Of a stretch of 64,000 bases of DNA, positions 44,465 to 54,200 are shown in pieces. Below the pieces are notes generated by a model. That model was not told the DNA's origin, searched no databases, and saw nothing but the letters and a program-made list of their open reading frames with translations. The stretch's first letter is position 1, and each line of letters begins with the position of its first letter. Both the position numbers and the translations under genes were made by a program. The DNA comes from G965222505 sp965222505 (GTDB taxonomy: Bacteria; Bacteroidota; Rhodothermia; Rhodothermales; DATKEJ01): NCBI GenBank assembly GCA_965222505.1, contig OZ244956.1, positions 4,278,001 to 4,342,000 of the forward strand, given 5' to 3'.

Positions 44465-44539
44465 ATGGGGCAAGGGCAAGCCTTCGGTACGAACCCGATG
44501 TCGATGGGAGCAGGGTTTTCGGCATGCACTCCGGTGCGC

Positions 44540-45634
44540 CTACTTCCGTGTAATATCGATTTTCCAGAACTTCGTCCAGGTACGGCCCCGGTCGGTACTG
44601 TTCTCGCCGTACCACTGGTAGCGGTCTTTTTCCATGCTGTGGAAAACGTAGTGTGAGAGGGTCGGGTCGGCAGTGTGGGTTTCAAAATTGGTCAGGATGA
44701 TGCGGTCCCCTTCCTGATGGCCGCCGAAGTAGAGGATGCCGTGGCTCCGGTTCGGGAAGTACAGGTTTTCCCAACGGCGCTCGGCGCGGTTGTAGATACG
44801 CAAGATGGTGGTGGCGGATTCCGGCCAGTTGGGATCGAGGTTGAACCAGCTATACTCCAGCACGGCTGCTCCGCCGAGGGCATAGGTAGCCGTTGCATTG
44901 GCTGGCCATTGGGCATTCTGTCCGTTCGGGAAGGTCATGTCATGGTTTGCTTGCCAGTTGCCGATCAAAAAGTCGAAACCGGCAGCTTCCGCTGGGCGGT
45001 TGGCGGCGGGCGCGCCATAGCCCTCGGCATTGGGCCAAAAGTTGGCCGAGGGTGTTTGCCGGGTGTAGGTCTTTTTGAGGTACGGTGCCCAGGTTTTGCC
45101 GTTGTCTGTAGCGTGTTCCAGGGTATAGGTATAGCTATCTTTTTTGAGATCGGTAAAGGTGACGCGGTAGTGTGTTAAGGTTGTCCCCCCCTGGCGGCGC
45201 TGAACCGTGCGTAGGATCAGCTTTTTGCCATCCCAGGAGCCATTATAGACGATGCCGCGCTCGGTGTAATTGCTGGCCTCGCCGAGGGCCCATTGGCCAC
45301 TGGCCGGGTTGAAGACCAGGAAACCCATGTGGTGGAGGTCGAAGCCGGACCCATCGAAATCGGGTACCTGCAATCGTTCAACCATACCGTGGCCCCGGTT
45401 GAAATAATGGACCAGTGCTTTGCCGGTGGCCGTGTGGGGCGCGGCATCGGCTGGGTAGGTGGTCAGTACAACGGCCCATTGGCCGATGAAACCTTCGGCC
45501 TGGTCAATGGCTTCGGGGGCCGCTTCGGACCGCTGGGTCATCGTCAGGCCCTGGTCGTAAATGTGGCCGTCTTGCCCAAAGGTAGGCAGGGCCATGAAGG
45601 AGAGGAGTAACGTAAGGAGGAGTAGGCGAGTCAT
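44540..45634 (-). CDS. Secreted protein with two DUF1579-like domains
   Basis: 364 residues with a signal peptide (MTRLLLLTLLLSFMALPTFG). Two similar halves each start with a GxW pattern (AEGFIGQWAVVLTTYP near 35 and FDFLIGNWQANHDMTFP near 200) and contain strand-rich segments ending in sequences such as ENSTDRGRTWTKFWKIDITR. This resembles the DUF1579/lipocalin-like family of unknown function. The start codon lies inside an inverted AATCACC-unit repeat. Monocistronic. Role unknown. Confidence 0.7.
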   Translation of the reverse strand: MTRLLLLTLLLSFMALPTFGQDGHIYDQGLTMTQRSEAAPEAIDQAEGFIGQWAVVLTTYPADAAPHTATGKALVHYFNRGHGMVERLQVPDFDGSGFDLHHMGFLVFNPASGQWALGEASNYTERGIVYNGSWDGKKLILRTVQRRQGGTTLTHYRVTFTDLKKDSYTYTLEHATDNGKTWAPYLKKTYTRQTPSANFWPNAEGYGAPAANRPAEAAGFDFLIGNWQANHDMTFPNGQNAQWPANATATYALGGAAVLEYSWFNLDPNWPESATTILRIYNRAERRWENLYFPNRSHGILYFGGHQEGDRIILTNFETHTADPTLSHYVFHSMEKDRYQWYGENSTDRGRTWTKFWKIDITRK

Positions 45635-45744
45635 TGGTGATTTATGATTTACTTCGTACAGTCGGCTTACGCCTCGTGTGGTGATATATGATAGGTGATT
45701 TGAAATGCAATAAATCACAAATCACCAATTACCGATAAACAATC
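45633..45744. repeat. Inverted AATCACCAATCAC-unit repeat, copy B0
   Basis: Left arm ATTGGTGATTTATGATTTAC and right arm AAATCACAAATCACCAATTA. It includes, inverted and with one mismatch, 39 bp of a 48-bp sequence found at 51086-51133 and 63953-64000. Confidence 0.75.
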
Positions 45745-45805
45745 CCCAATAATAACCCACTGCCGGATCGGGCACCTGTGGAATACCTGAAGGTTATCCC
45801 ATCAT

Positions 45806-45960
45806 TCCATGAACGTTCTGTATGTGATGTTCTACATTCAGCCTGTTAAGGTGGGGCGCTTGATCTGGATTCTTGTGCCCTACGGAACACTGATTCAAGG
45901 ACGGGAATACACCTTTCGCACGTCGCACGTCGCACGTCGCACGTCGCACGTCGTACGTAA
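45806..45960. repeat. Inverted repeat with CGCACGT-type tandem arm, copy A4
   Basis: Left arm about 45808-45838 (AACGTTCTGTATGTGATGTT..) and a right arm of five CGCACGT-type units (45918-45959). The right arm ends 13 bp before the start of the winged-helix regulator gene, so it lies in that gene's leader. Confidence 0.65.
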
Positions 45961-45972
45961 ATCGTAACACTC

Positions 45973-48072
45973 ATGCAGCAGAATACCTTTGAGATTGCCG
46001 GGTGGCAGGTGCATCCGCTCCTGAACCGGATTGCCGGACCGGAGGGGGAAGTGGCGTTGGAACCGCGTATGATGCGGGTATTGGTGTATCTGGCTGAGCA
46101 CCCTGGGGAGGTCGTCCGGCGCGAAGAACTTCTCGATACCGTCTGGGCCGGGGCCATCGTTACCGAAAACTCGCTGACCAACTCCATCTCGGCACTCCGC
46201 AAATTGTTGGGGGATGATCCTCGGCAGCCCCAGATCATCGAAACCATTCGGGGGGTCGGTTATCGGCTGGTGGCTCCGGTGGTGCGGCCATCTTCCGCGT
46301 TGCCCTATCAGCATGGGGATGGTTTGCCGGAAGTTGTTGCCCTGGATGTGTCGGTCGCGACGGGCCGTTCCATAGCGCCCTGGGGGTGGGGTCTCAGTCT
46401 GGTGCTCCTGGGTGCGGTAGGGTATCTGGGGTGGACGGCCAACACGCCCTCGTCGATGCGCATCCAACCGCTCACCTCATTGCCTGGGCCGGAACTCAAC
46501 CCCCGCTTTTCCCCGGATGGCACGCAGATCGCCTTCGTCCAGCTTGGTCCACAGGGGGCCGACCTGTACGTACAATCTGTTGATGGGGAAACGCTGGTTC
46601 AACTTACCGATGGACCAGGGGCCGAACTGAGTCTGGCCTGGACGCCCGATGGGACCGAATTGACCTTCTTTTCCTATGCACCGACCGGGTGTGGCATTCA
46701 CACAATCTCGTCAGCGGGGGGGGCCGCACGCCAACGCCTAGAGACCTCCTGTTCTGTGTCAGGGTTGCACTGGCATCCAGACGGTCAATGGCTGGCTTTT
46801 TCCGAAGTGGATACGGTAATCGGTACCCGCCGCATCTTTTTGATGGATGCCCAAATGCAGACGCGTGTTCCCATCACCAATCCTTCGGCAACCAGTGTCG
46901 GAGACTTTTCGCCCGTTTTTTCGCCGGACGGCCAGACGATCTTGTTTGCCCGATCTCTCGTGGGGGGCTTCTCCGATCTGTATACCCGCCCGGCGTCGAC
47001 CAACCCGGTAACCCCGCTCCGATTGACGCACGATGCGGTATCCATCATGGGGTATGACTGGACGCCGAACGGCGAGGAGGTGGTCTTTACCTCGCACCGG
47101 GCACAGACCAGCGGGGTTTGGCGCATACCCTTCACAGGCGGGACGCCCCGGCTGGTGCGGGCCGTTTCGGTCGAAGATCCAGGGCGTGTGGTCCTGAGCC
47201 GGACGACGGCAGACATGGCCTACGTGCAATGGACCTATCAGGTCAACTTGCATCACCGAAACCTCGAAACGGCAGAAACCATCCCATTTGCTGCTTCCAC
47301 GCGTACCGATGCCTTTCCACGGTATGCCCCGCAAGGAGACCGCGTCGCGTTTGTGTCGAGCCGTACCGGCCCCTCTGAGATCTGGATTCAGGACGTGAAT
47401 GCGACTCAACCTCAGCGCCTGACCCATCTGGAAACCACGCAACTGAGCCTGCCGAGTTGGAGCCCGGACGGCCAATGGCTGGCCTTTGCTGCGGATACAG
47501 GAACTGGGCAATGGGATGCGTATGTGGTCAGCGCTGATGGAGGCACGCCGCGCATCATCAGCCAGACTGAAAGCAATGAGGTAGCTCCAGGATGGTCGGC
47601 TGATGGGCAAAGGCTTTATTTTGGTTCAGACCGATCTGGTGCGTGGCAGATCTGGCAACAATCCGTCATTGCCGGGGAGGCCGAGCAGGTCACGGCAGAC
47701 GGGGGCTACGCGGCACGGGCGCACCCGGACGGCCAGACGCTGTTCTACACCAAACCGCGTGCCCGTGGCTTGTGGCGCAAAGACTTTTCAACCGGCGCCG
47801 AATCTGCCTATCTGCCCCAGGCCGATGCCTACCTCTGGGAGGTTAATCGGCAAGGGCTCTATTTCGTAACCAAACCCAACCTGCTTGCCGATGCTGAACT
47901 CTACCGGCGGGATTATCCGTCTGAGGCAACGGTGAAGATCACGACGTGGCCAACCCGCCCCGACGCGCCGTTTGCCCGGTGGGGGATGAGCGTCTCGCCG
48001 GATGAACAATCGGTCCTGATCGGCGTGGTTGATCAGAACGAAAGTGACATTATGCTGGTCACGCCGTTTTAG
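45973..48072 (+). CDS. Membrane-bound winged-helix regulator with beta-propeller sensor (CadC/ToxR-like)
   Basis: 699 residues. OmpR/CadC-type winged helix at about 5-100 (LEPRMMRVLVYLAEHPGEVV, LTNSISALRKLLGDD, IETIRGVGYRLVAP), a single membrane helix (WGWGLSLVLLGAVGYLGWTA, about 137-157), and a long periplasmic WD40/TolB-like beta-propeller (NPRFSPDGTQIAFV, HPDGQWLAFSE, SPDGQTILFAR, SPDGQWLAFA, ...). One-component regulator that would sense outside and bind DNA inside. The target may be nearby but no operator is recognisable. The upstream gap holds inverted repeats. Confidence 0.9.
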   Translation: MQQNTFEIAGWQVHPLLNRIAGPEGEVALEPRMMRVLVYLAEHPGEVVRREELLDTVWAGAIVTENSLTNSISALRKLLGDDPRQPQIIETIRGVGYRLVAPVVRPSSALPYQHGDGLPEVVALDVSVATGRSIAPWGWGLSLVLLGAVGYLGWTANTPSSMRIQPLTSLPGPELNPRFSPDGTQIAFVQLGPQGADLYVQSVDGETLVQLTDGPGAELSLAWTPDGTELTFFSYAPTGCGIHTISSAGGAARQRLETSCSVSGLHWHPDGQWLAFSEVDTVIGTRRIFLMDAQMQTRVPITNPSATSVGDFSPVFSPDGQTILFARSLVGGFSDLYTRPASTNPVTPLRLTHDAVSIMGYDWTPNGEEVVFTSHRAQTSGVWRIPFTGGTPRLVRAVSVEDPGRVVLSRTTADMAYVQWTYQVNLHHRNLETAETIPFAASTRTDAFPRYAPQGDRVAFVSSRTGPSEIWIQDVNATQPQRLTHLETTQLSLPSWSPDGQWLAFAADTGTGQWDAYVVSADGGTPRIISQTESNEVAPGWSADGQRLYFGSDRSGAWQIWQQSVIAGEAEQVTADGGYAARAHPDGQTLFYTKPRARGLWRKDFSTGAESAYLPQADAYLWEVNRQGLYFVTKPNLLADAELYRRDYPSEATVKITTWPTRPDAPFARWGMSVSPDEQSVLIGVVDQNESDIMLVTPF

Positions 48073-48088
48073 TTCTTATACTTCGGAT

Positions 48089-48345
48089 ATGAACCAGGAA
48101 GCCCTCAACCGGATCTATCAAACGGCCCGTGCCCACCACAAGGCCGGTCGGCTTGCTCGTCCGACACATGTTTGCTCACCACGACTTCGTAGGTGCCGGC
48201 TGCGGGGCCGGCGACGCAAAATTCGCCGGTGGCGGCCAGGGTGAAGTAGAGTTGGTCCTGGTAGACCAGCGTCATCATTCGACTGTCCCGGAAGGAGGTG
48301 GTATTCCCCTCCCTGTCCATTTAAGGGCAACGAAGGTGATATCAT
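48089..48345. other. Remnants of two broken genes on opposite strands
   Basis: Plus strand: MNQEALNRIYQTARAHHKAG from 48089, an apparent N-terminus that runs into unrelated sequence. Minus strand: about 48305-48150, SRMMTLVYQDQLYFTLAATG followed by EFCVAGPAAGTYEVVVSKHV, an apparent C-terminal domain with no start. Neither forms an intact gene. Confidence 0.4.
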
Positions 48346-48749
48346 CGTGGGGCGGTTCGCCGTTGGCCCAGGTTTCGGCTTCCTGGATGAGGTGGTCGAC
48401 TACGCCCCGGGCGGACAGGCCAGCCGTTTGGGCAAAGATGTCCCGTGCTTCATCATAGCCGAGCATGTCGCCGTCGGTATTAAACATTTCGGCAAAGCCG
48501 TCGCTCATGAGCAGGACCGTATCGCCGGGGTAGAGGGTCACTTCTTCCTGTTGGTAGGGGAAGTCGGCGAAGCTCCCGAGGGGCATACCAGGCCGGGTTG
48601 TGGCCGGGGTGGTAGCGCCAGGTGGTGGGCAGGGTGATGATCTGGGTAGCACCGTCGGCCTTGAAGCTGTTGGCAGAGAGGGCAAATGGGGGTTTAGCCG
48701 GTTGTGCCCATGCCAGTCCGTATCCCATGAGCAAGGCACACAAACTCAT
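48275..48749 (-). pseudogene. SpoIIE-type phosphatase, internally deleted
   Basis: The N-terminal frame gives a signal peptide (MSLCALLMGYGLAWA), then LPTTWRYHPGHNPAW, the start of an extracellular sensor domain found in SpoIIE-type phosphatases. A different frame then gives LYPGDTVLLMSDGFAEMFNT and ANGEPPHDDITFVALKW, the C-terminal PP2C/SpoIIE motifs. The intervening sensor, membrane helices and most of the catalytic domain are missing. Comparable to the pseudogene at 5825-6215. Confidence 0.65.
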
Positions 48750-48997
48750 CCGGCCCCTCACACTCCACAACCCACCACAGCGTGTGGTTGAATTCATACC
48801 CTTTACCTCCGAACATGCTCAAGCGCGGTGTTGGGAAAGTGGCAACGCATAATTCCCCCTTTCGGCACCGGCGTTCCGAGGGGCATTTCACTGGGCAAAG
48901 GGGGTGGCCCCGAGCCGAGACCAAACCGTTTTGCATCGACGTTACCGAGGAGCCGGGGGATTTCACATCGGCGTGCATAGAAGGTGGAAATCTTCCG

Positions 48998-49036
48998 GTA
49001 TGCTAAAGCCAGCTTGCGCCGTTGGCTTCAGCATAC
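48998..49036. terminator. Stem-loop after the amidohydrolase gene
   Basis: GTATGCTaAAGCCA and TGGCTTcAGCATAC pair with one mismatch, 11-base loop. It lies 63 bp beyond the amidohydrolase stop on the minus strand. No T-run, so it may be a dispersed palindrome. The rest of 48750-49098 shows no gene. Confidence 0.4.
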
Positions 49037-49098
49037 GTCCCCCTCTGGGATAAGGATGCGTTTCAAGAAAATGCGTGTGCCAAAAGGAGGACCCTCCC

Positions 49099-50460
49099 TT
49101 ACTGGTACAACTTGGCGATTTCGGCGAGGCGGCTTTCGATGTCGGCTTTCGTCAGCCATTGGCCGCGTACCATTACGCCCCCAAGTTGCGCAATCCGGCG
49201 CACATCTTCAAGAGGGTTCTCCTGCACCAGCAACAGGTCGGCACGGTGGCCGGGGGCCACTTGGCCGAACGTATCCTGTTTTTCGAAGTAGCGACCCACG
49301 TTCGTTGTGCCGGACTGGATGATCTCAAAGGGCGTCATGCCAGCCTCGTTCATGCGAACGAGTTCACGATGCAGCGAGAAACCGGGCACGCTGAACTGTT
49401 GCGGGGCATCGGTCCCCATCAGGACCGGCACGCCGCCTTTGTGCAGCGCTTCCAGAATCCGCATGCGGTTCTTGATGACCGTACGGGAGACCGCCAGATC
49501 AAGTTGCGGATTGTTGAGCCGGTCGCGGTGGGTGTTGATCCAGCCTTGCACCTGGTTGGGTGGCATATACTTGAGTTCGGGAAATGCCTGCATGGTTTCA
49601 AGGTCGGCGGTACCATAGAGGGTTTCCCAGAGGACCATCGTCGGCACCACCCAGACACCGGCTTCTTTGGAACGTTGGACGATTTCAGCCAGTGCCGCAT
49701 CGTCTACCGGGCCTTCGAAGCCGTTGAGGTGGGCGTTGTAGCCGTCGAGGTGGTCAAAGGTCTCCTGGCCCATCTCAATGGCGTGTGCCAACCCTACGTC
49801 CTGCGGCACGTGCCCCCCGAAGCGGATGCCGAGTGCGTTGGCCGTCCGGGCCATCGCATCGTATTCTTCGCGGGTCAGGCCGGGATGGACCTTTAGCAAA
49901 TCCCATCCTTCCTCATGCTGTTTCTTGACCTTCTCGACGGCCTGCTCGGGGGAACTGACTGAATTGCCGTTAAAGCTTGGCCCGGCGAGGTAGAGGTTGG
50001 GAGAAGTGATTTCATTCTTACGGGTACGTTCACGCAGTTCGAGTTGGTTGGGCCAGCCAAGCATGCCGCGTACGGTGGTGATCCCGTTGGCGACGTACAT
50101 AAACAGTACCGATTCAATAAACGCGGCATCAGCCGTAGGCGGCGGGATGTGGCCGTGCATCTCGGCCAGACCGGGCATCAGGTACCGGCCGTTCCCCTCA
50201 ATCTGAACTGTTCCGTCTGGAATGTCCACTTCTCCCACCGGGCCAATAGCCGTGATGCGATCTCCCTGTACAATCACCGTCTGGCTCTCCAACACCCGTT
50301 CCGTATCCATCGGAATCACATGCACACCCACGAAGGCATACACGGGGTCATCCGGCTGAACGGTGGGGGCGGTATCGGAGACATCACTGTGTGCCGGGGC
50401 ACAACTCATCAGTAGGAGGCCAGCAAAAAGCGTCAGGGAAGATAGAAAAGGGCGTAACAT
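49099..50460 (-). CDS. Amidohydrolase-family lipoprotein
   Basis: 453-residue metal-dependent hydrolase with a lipoprotein signal (MLRPFLSSLTLFAGLLLMSC). Metal ligands: HxH in MPGLAEMHGHIPP, Lys in DLLKVHPGLTREEY, His in GGHVPQDVGLAHAIE and FDHLDGYN, and Asp in VPVLMGTDAPQQF. The order is that of imidazolonepropionase-like amidohydrolases. Likely anchored at the cell envelope and acting on cyclic amides or peptides. Substrate unknown. It stands alone between a pseudogene region and a cupin gene. Confidence 0.9.
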   Translation of the reverse strand: MLRPFLSSLTLFAGLLLMSCAPAHSDVSDTAPTVQPDDPVYAFVGVHVIPMDTERVLESQTVIVQGDRITAIGPVGEVDIPDGTVQIEGNGRYLMPGLAEMHGHIPPPTADAAFIESVLFMYVANGITTVRGMLGWPNQLELRERTRKNEITSPNLYLAGPSFNGNSVSSPEQAVEKVKKQHEEGWDLLKVHPGLTREEYDAMARTANALGIRFGGHVPQDVGLAHAIEMGQETFDHLDGYNAHLNGFEGPVDDAALAEIVQRSKEAGVWVVPTMVLWETLYGTADLETMQAFPELKYMPPNQVQGWINTHRDRLNNPQLDLAVSRTVIKNRMRILEALHKGGVPVLMGTDAPQQFSVPGFSLHRELVRMNEAGMTPFEIIQSGTTNVGRYFEKQDTFGQVAPGHRADLLLVQENPLEDVRRIAQLGGVMVRGQWLTKADIESRLAEIAKLYQ

Positions 50461-50477
50461 GGATTTGGGTAATTAAA

Positions 50478-50658
50478 AGTGCGGAGTGCGGGGTGCGACG
50501 TAGGGATTAAAGTAAGGGACAGACGATGCAGGGTATAGGCAGGTTTCTATCAAAGTCAGGTTTTGTTGTAGAATGACACCCATAAGATACGAGTACACCC
50601 TACAGGATTAACGTCGCCCTCCGCACCCTGGATCAAGTCCAGGGCAAGCTCCCGCACT
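50478..50658. repeat. Inverted GCACTCCGCACCC-type repeat
   Basis: Left arm AGTGCGGAGTGCGGGGTGCG (50478-50497) and right arm CTCCGCACCC..CTCCCGCACTC (50620-50658), degenerate inverted units separated by about 120 bp between the amidohydrolase start and the cupin stop. Same architecture as the other unit-arm repeats. Confidence 0.5.
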
Positions 50659-51024
50659 CTACCGCAGGTAGCTATCCGTCTTGTCCAGCCAATCCTGCCG
50701 GGGGGGGCTGAAAACGTCCACGTCAAGGGTGTCTTCGAGGGCGAGGGCGCGGTGGGGGACGTTCGAGGGGATGTGTAGCACTTCACCGGCATGGATATCG
50801 AACACCGTTTCATCTCCGTCTTCGCCAATCCACAGCCGGAGGATACCACTGAGAATGTAGGTCAGTTGCTCGTTATCGTGGTGGTGTTTGGGGACGACGG
50901 CTCCTTTTTTAAGATAGACATGCGCAAGCATCATGCGTTCCCCCGTAATGAGGCGGCGGTCCAGGTTGGCTTTAACGGGTTCGAGGGGCATGTCTTCCCA
51001 GCGATAGAAGGTGGCGGTTTTCAT
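50659..51024 (-). CDS. Cupin-domain protein
   Basis: 121 residues, one cupin barrel. The metal-binding motif 1 is PKHHHDNEQLTYILSG and motif 2 is EVLHIPSNVPHRALA, both with the expected His and Glu ligands. I start at the ATG at 51024 since the upstream frame would be made of repeat sequence. Small stand-alone cupins are often isomerases, dioxygenases or sensors; the function cannot be told. The start codon overlaps repeat B1. Confidence 0.88.
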   Translation of the reverse strand: MKTATFYRWEDMPLEPVKANLDRRLITGERMMLAHVYLKKGAVVPKHHHDNEQLTYILSGILRLWIGEDGDETVFDIHAGEVLHIPSNVPHRALALEDTLDVDVFSPPRQDWLDKTDSYLR

Positions 51025-51140
51025 TGGTGATTGGTAATTGTTGATTGGTGATTGGTGATCGGGTAAAGTATAATAACAAATCAACAATGCCCAATCACCA
51101 CACGAGGCGCAAGCCGACTGTACGAAGTAAATCACCAATA
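51023..51140. repeat. Inverted AATCACCAATCAC-unit repeat, copy B1
   Basis: Left arm ATTGGTGATTGGTAATTGTT and right arm AACAATGCCCAATCACCACA. Contains the 48-bp sequence (51086-51133) identical to the last 48 bases of the window. Between cupin and kgd. Confidence 0.85.
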
Positions 51141-51215
51141 CTTCGGGGGGAACCCAACGGCTTATAGTCGTTCAATCCTGCCCCGTTTTTTTGACCTTTC
51201 AATGCCTCATCTGTT

Positions 51216-54200
51216 TTGAGTTCATTTGGCTTTAATACCGGCTACATTGAGGAACTGTACATCCAATACCTCAAAGATCCGGCATCCGTCAGCGAGAACT
51301 GGCGTGAATTTTTTGCAGGCTATCAACCCAGCGAAACGGTGGTGGCCCAGGCGGCTGCGGAAATGGAGGCCACGGGCATAACCCCACCTGTGGTGGCCCC
51401 ACCCGTGGCCCCGCCGGAAGGCGACGGCCATGCCGCCCCGGAAACCCCGGTGGCCCCGAAACCGGCTCCGCCGAAGGCCAAAGCGCCTCCCCCGGCTCCG
51501 CCCCGGCCGGATGCCGACGAAACCGCCCTCCGTGGGGTCTCCGCCCGGATTGTGGAAAACATGGAGGCCAGTCTGGGGGTCCCGACGGCCACCTCGGCCC
51601 GGCACGTCCCGGTCAAGGTGATGTCCGAGAACCGCCGGTTGATGAATGACCATCAGCGATACATCGGCGGGGCCAAGGTGTCCTTTACGCACATCATTGC
51701 GTGGGCCATTGTCCAGGCCGTGCAGGCACACCCCAGCATGAACGCTGCATTTCGGCGGGATGGCGACAAGCTCATCCACGTCAAGCCCAGGGCCATCAAC
51801 TTTGGTCTCGCCATCGACATTCAGAAGAAAAACGGCAGTCGCGCCTTGATGGTACCCAACATCAAGGATGCGGGGGTACTGAACTTTGCACAGTTCGTCG
51901 GGCGCTACAACGATGTGGTCCGCCGGGCCCGGACCGGCAAACTGGAGTTGTCCGATTTCGCCGATACCACGGTCACGCTCACCAACCCCGGCATGATCGG
52001 GACGGTGATGAGCGTGCCCCGGCTAATGGCCGGGCAGGGCCTGATCATTGCCGTAGGTGCCATCGATTATCCGAAAGCCTATATGGCACTGCCCCCGGCG
52101 GAACTGGCCCGGCTTGGATTGTCTCAGGTGATGACCATTACCTCTACTTATGACCACCGTGTCATTCAGGGCGCGGAGAGTGGGGCTTTCCTGAAACACC
52201 TCGCCGAGTTGCTGCAAGGGGAGCACGCGTTTTTCAACGGCCTCTTCGCCGATTTGCAAATTCCGCATCCGCCCTTGAAACAGGAGCCGGACACCAGCCC
52301 CATGCTCGGCCGACGCAAGGCTGATTCCAAGCGCGACGTGATCCGCAAGGAAGCGGGCGTCATCCAGATGATTCGGGCCTACCGCGTGCGCGGCCATCTC
52401 ATCGCTGATATCAACCCCTTGGGCAACGACAACCGGGAGCATCTTGAACTGGACCCGGCCGCTTACGGCCTGACCATGTGGGACCTGGACCGGCACTGGA
52501 TTACCGGTGGCCTGGGCGGCAAAGACGTGCTGCCCCTGCGGGAAATCCTGAACATCCTCTGGGCGACCTACACCCGCAAGATCGGGGTCGAGTTTATGCA
52601 CATCTCGGACCCGATGGAAAAACGGTGGCTCCAGGAACGCATCGAGACGGTAAGTATGGAGGACGAAATGGATCTCGATGTCAAATTGCGCATCCTGTCC
52701 AAACTGAACGCTGCCGAAGCGTTTGAACGGTTCCTGCACACTAAATACATCGGCCACAAACGGTTCTCCCTAGAAGGCTCCGAAACCCTCATTCCGCTGT
52801 TGGACATGATTCTGAGCGATGCTGCGGATCAGGAAGTCAAGGAAGTGGTGATCGGGATGGCCCACCGGGGGCGGCTCAACGTACTGGCCAACACCCTCAG
52901 CAAGCCCTATGAGGTGATCTTCTCTGAGTTTGAAGGCAACCTCGATACGGATCAAGCCCAGGGCTCCGGCGATGTCAAGTATCACCTCGGGGCCAAGGGA
53001 GAACATGTGGCTCCCAGTGGGGCGGAAGTTAAGGTTACCCTGGCTGCCAATCCAAGCCATCTGGAAGCCGTGAACCCGGTCGTCGAAGGCATGGCACGGG
53101 CCAAGCAAAACCAACACTGGGACGACTCCATCCACGAGTTGCACAACTACGACAAGGTCATCCCGATTCTGGTACACGGCGATGCCGCGTTTGCCGGGCA
53201 GGGTGTGGTAGCCGAAACCCTCAACCTGAGCCAACTGCGCGGCTACACCACAGGCGGGACCATACACGTGGTGGTCAACAACCAGATTGGTTTCACGACC
53301 AGCCCGGAAGATGCCCGAAGCTCTGTGTATGCCACCGATGTGGCCCGGATGATTCAGGCTCCGATCTTTCATGTGAACGGGGATGATCCCGAAGCTGCTG
53401 CCCGTGTAGCACGTATTGCCCTGGACTACCGGCAGGTCTTCAACAAAGACGTCGTGATCGACATGCTCTGTTACCGGGTCCACGGCCACAACGAAGGGGA
53501 CGAACCTACCTACACCCAGCCAATCCTCTACGAGAAGATCAAAAACCACCGAGGAGTACGTAACCTCTACACGGAAACCCTCGTCCAGCGTGGGGATTTG
53601 AACCTGGAACAGGCCGAGCAAATGTTGGACGACTTCAAAGCTCGCCTCCAGGAAGCCTTGGACCGTACGCGGGACATTGACGAGGACGCCCCTCGCTCCA
53701 AAGTGCGAAGTGGGGAACGCCCCGCCTTTACCGAAAACCTGGACACCACGGTTTTCAAGGAAGACCTGAACGCCGTGCTGCATGCGCTGGTAACACCGCC
53801 CGATGGATTTAGCCTGCATCGGAAGCTGGAACGCCAGCTCAAGAAACGCGCCCAGTCTTTCGAAGGAGAAGGGCAGGTGGATTGGGCCCTGGGCGAGATG
53901 CTGGCCTTTGGGACGCTCCTGCTGGATGGCCATTCGGTACGCCTGAGTGGGGAAGACTCCCGCCGGGGCACGTTCAGCCACCGGCATTCCGTGTGGGTGG
54001 ATCAGCAGAATGAGGACGAATACGTCCCGCTGAATCACGTCCGGGACGGACAGGCCTATTACCGGGCCTTCGACAGCCTGCTCTCCGAGTATGCCGTGTT
54101 GGGCTATGAATACGGTTACGCCGTGACCGATCCACAGAGCCTCGTGATCTGGGAAGCCCAGTTCGGCGATTTTACCAATGGGGGACAGATCATCATTGAC

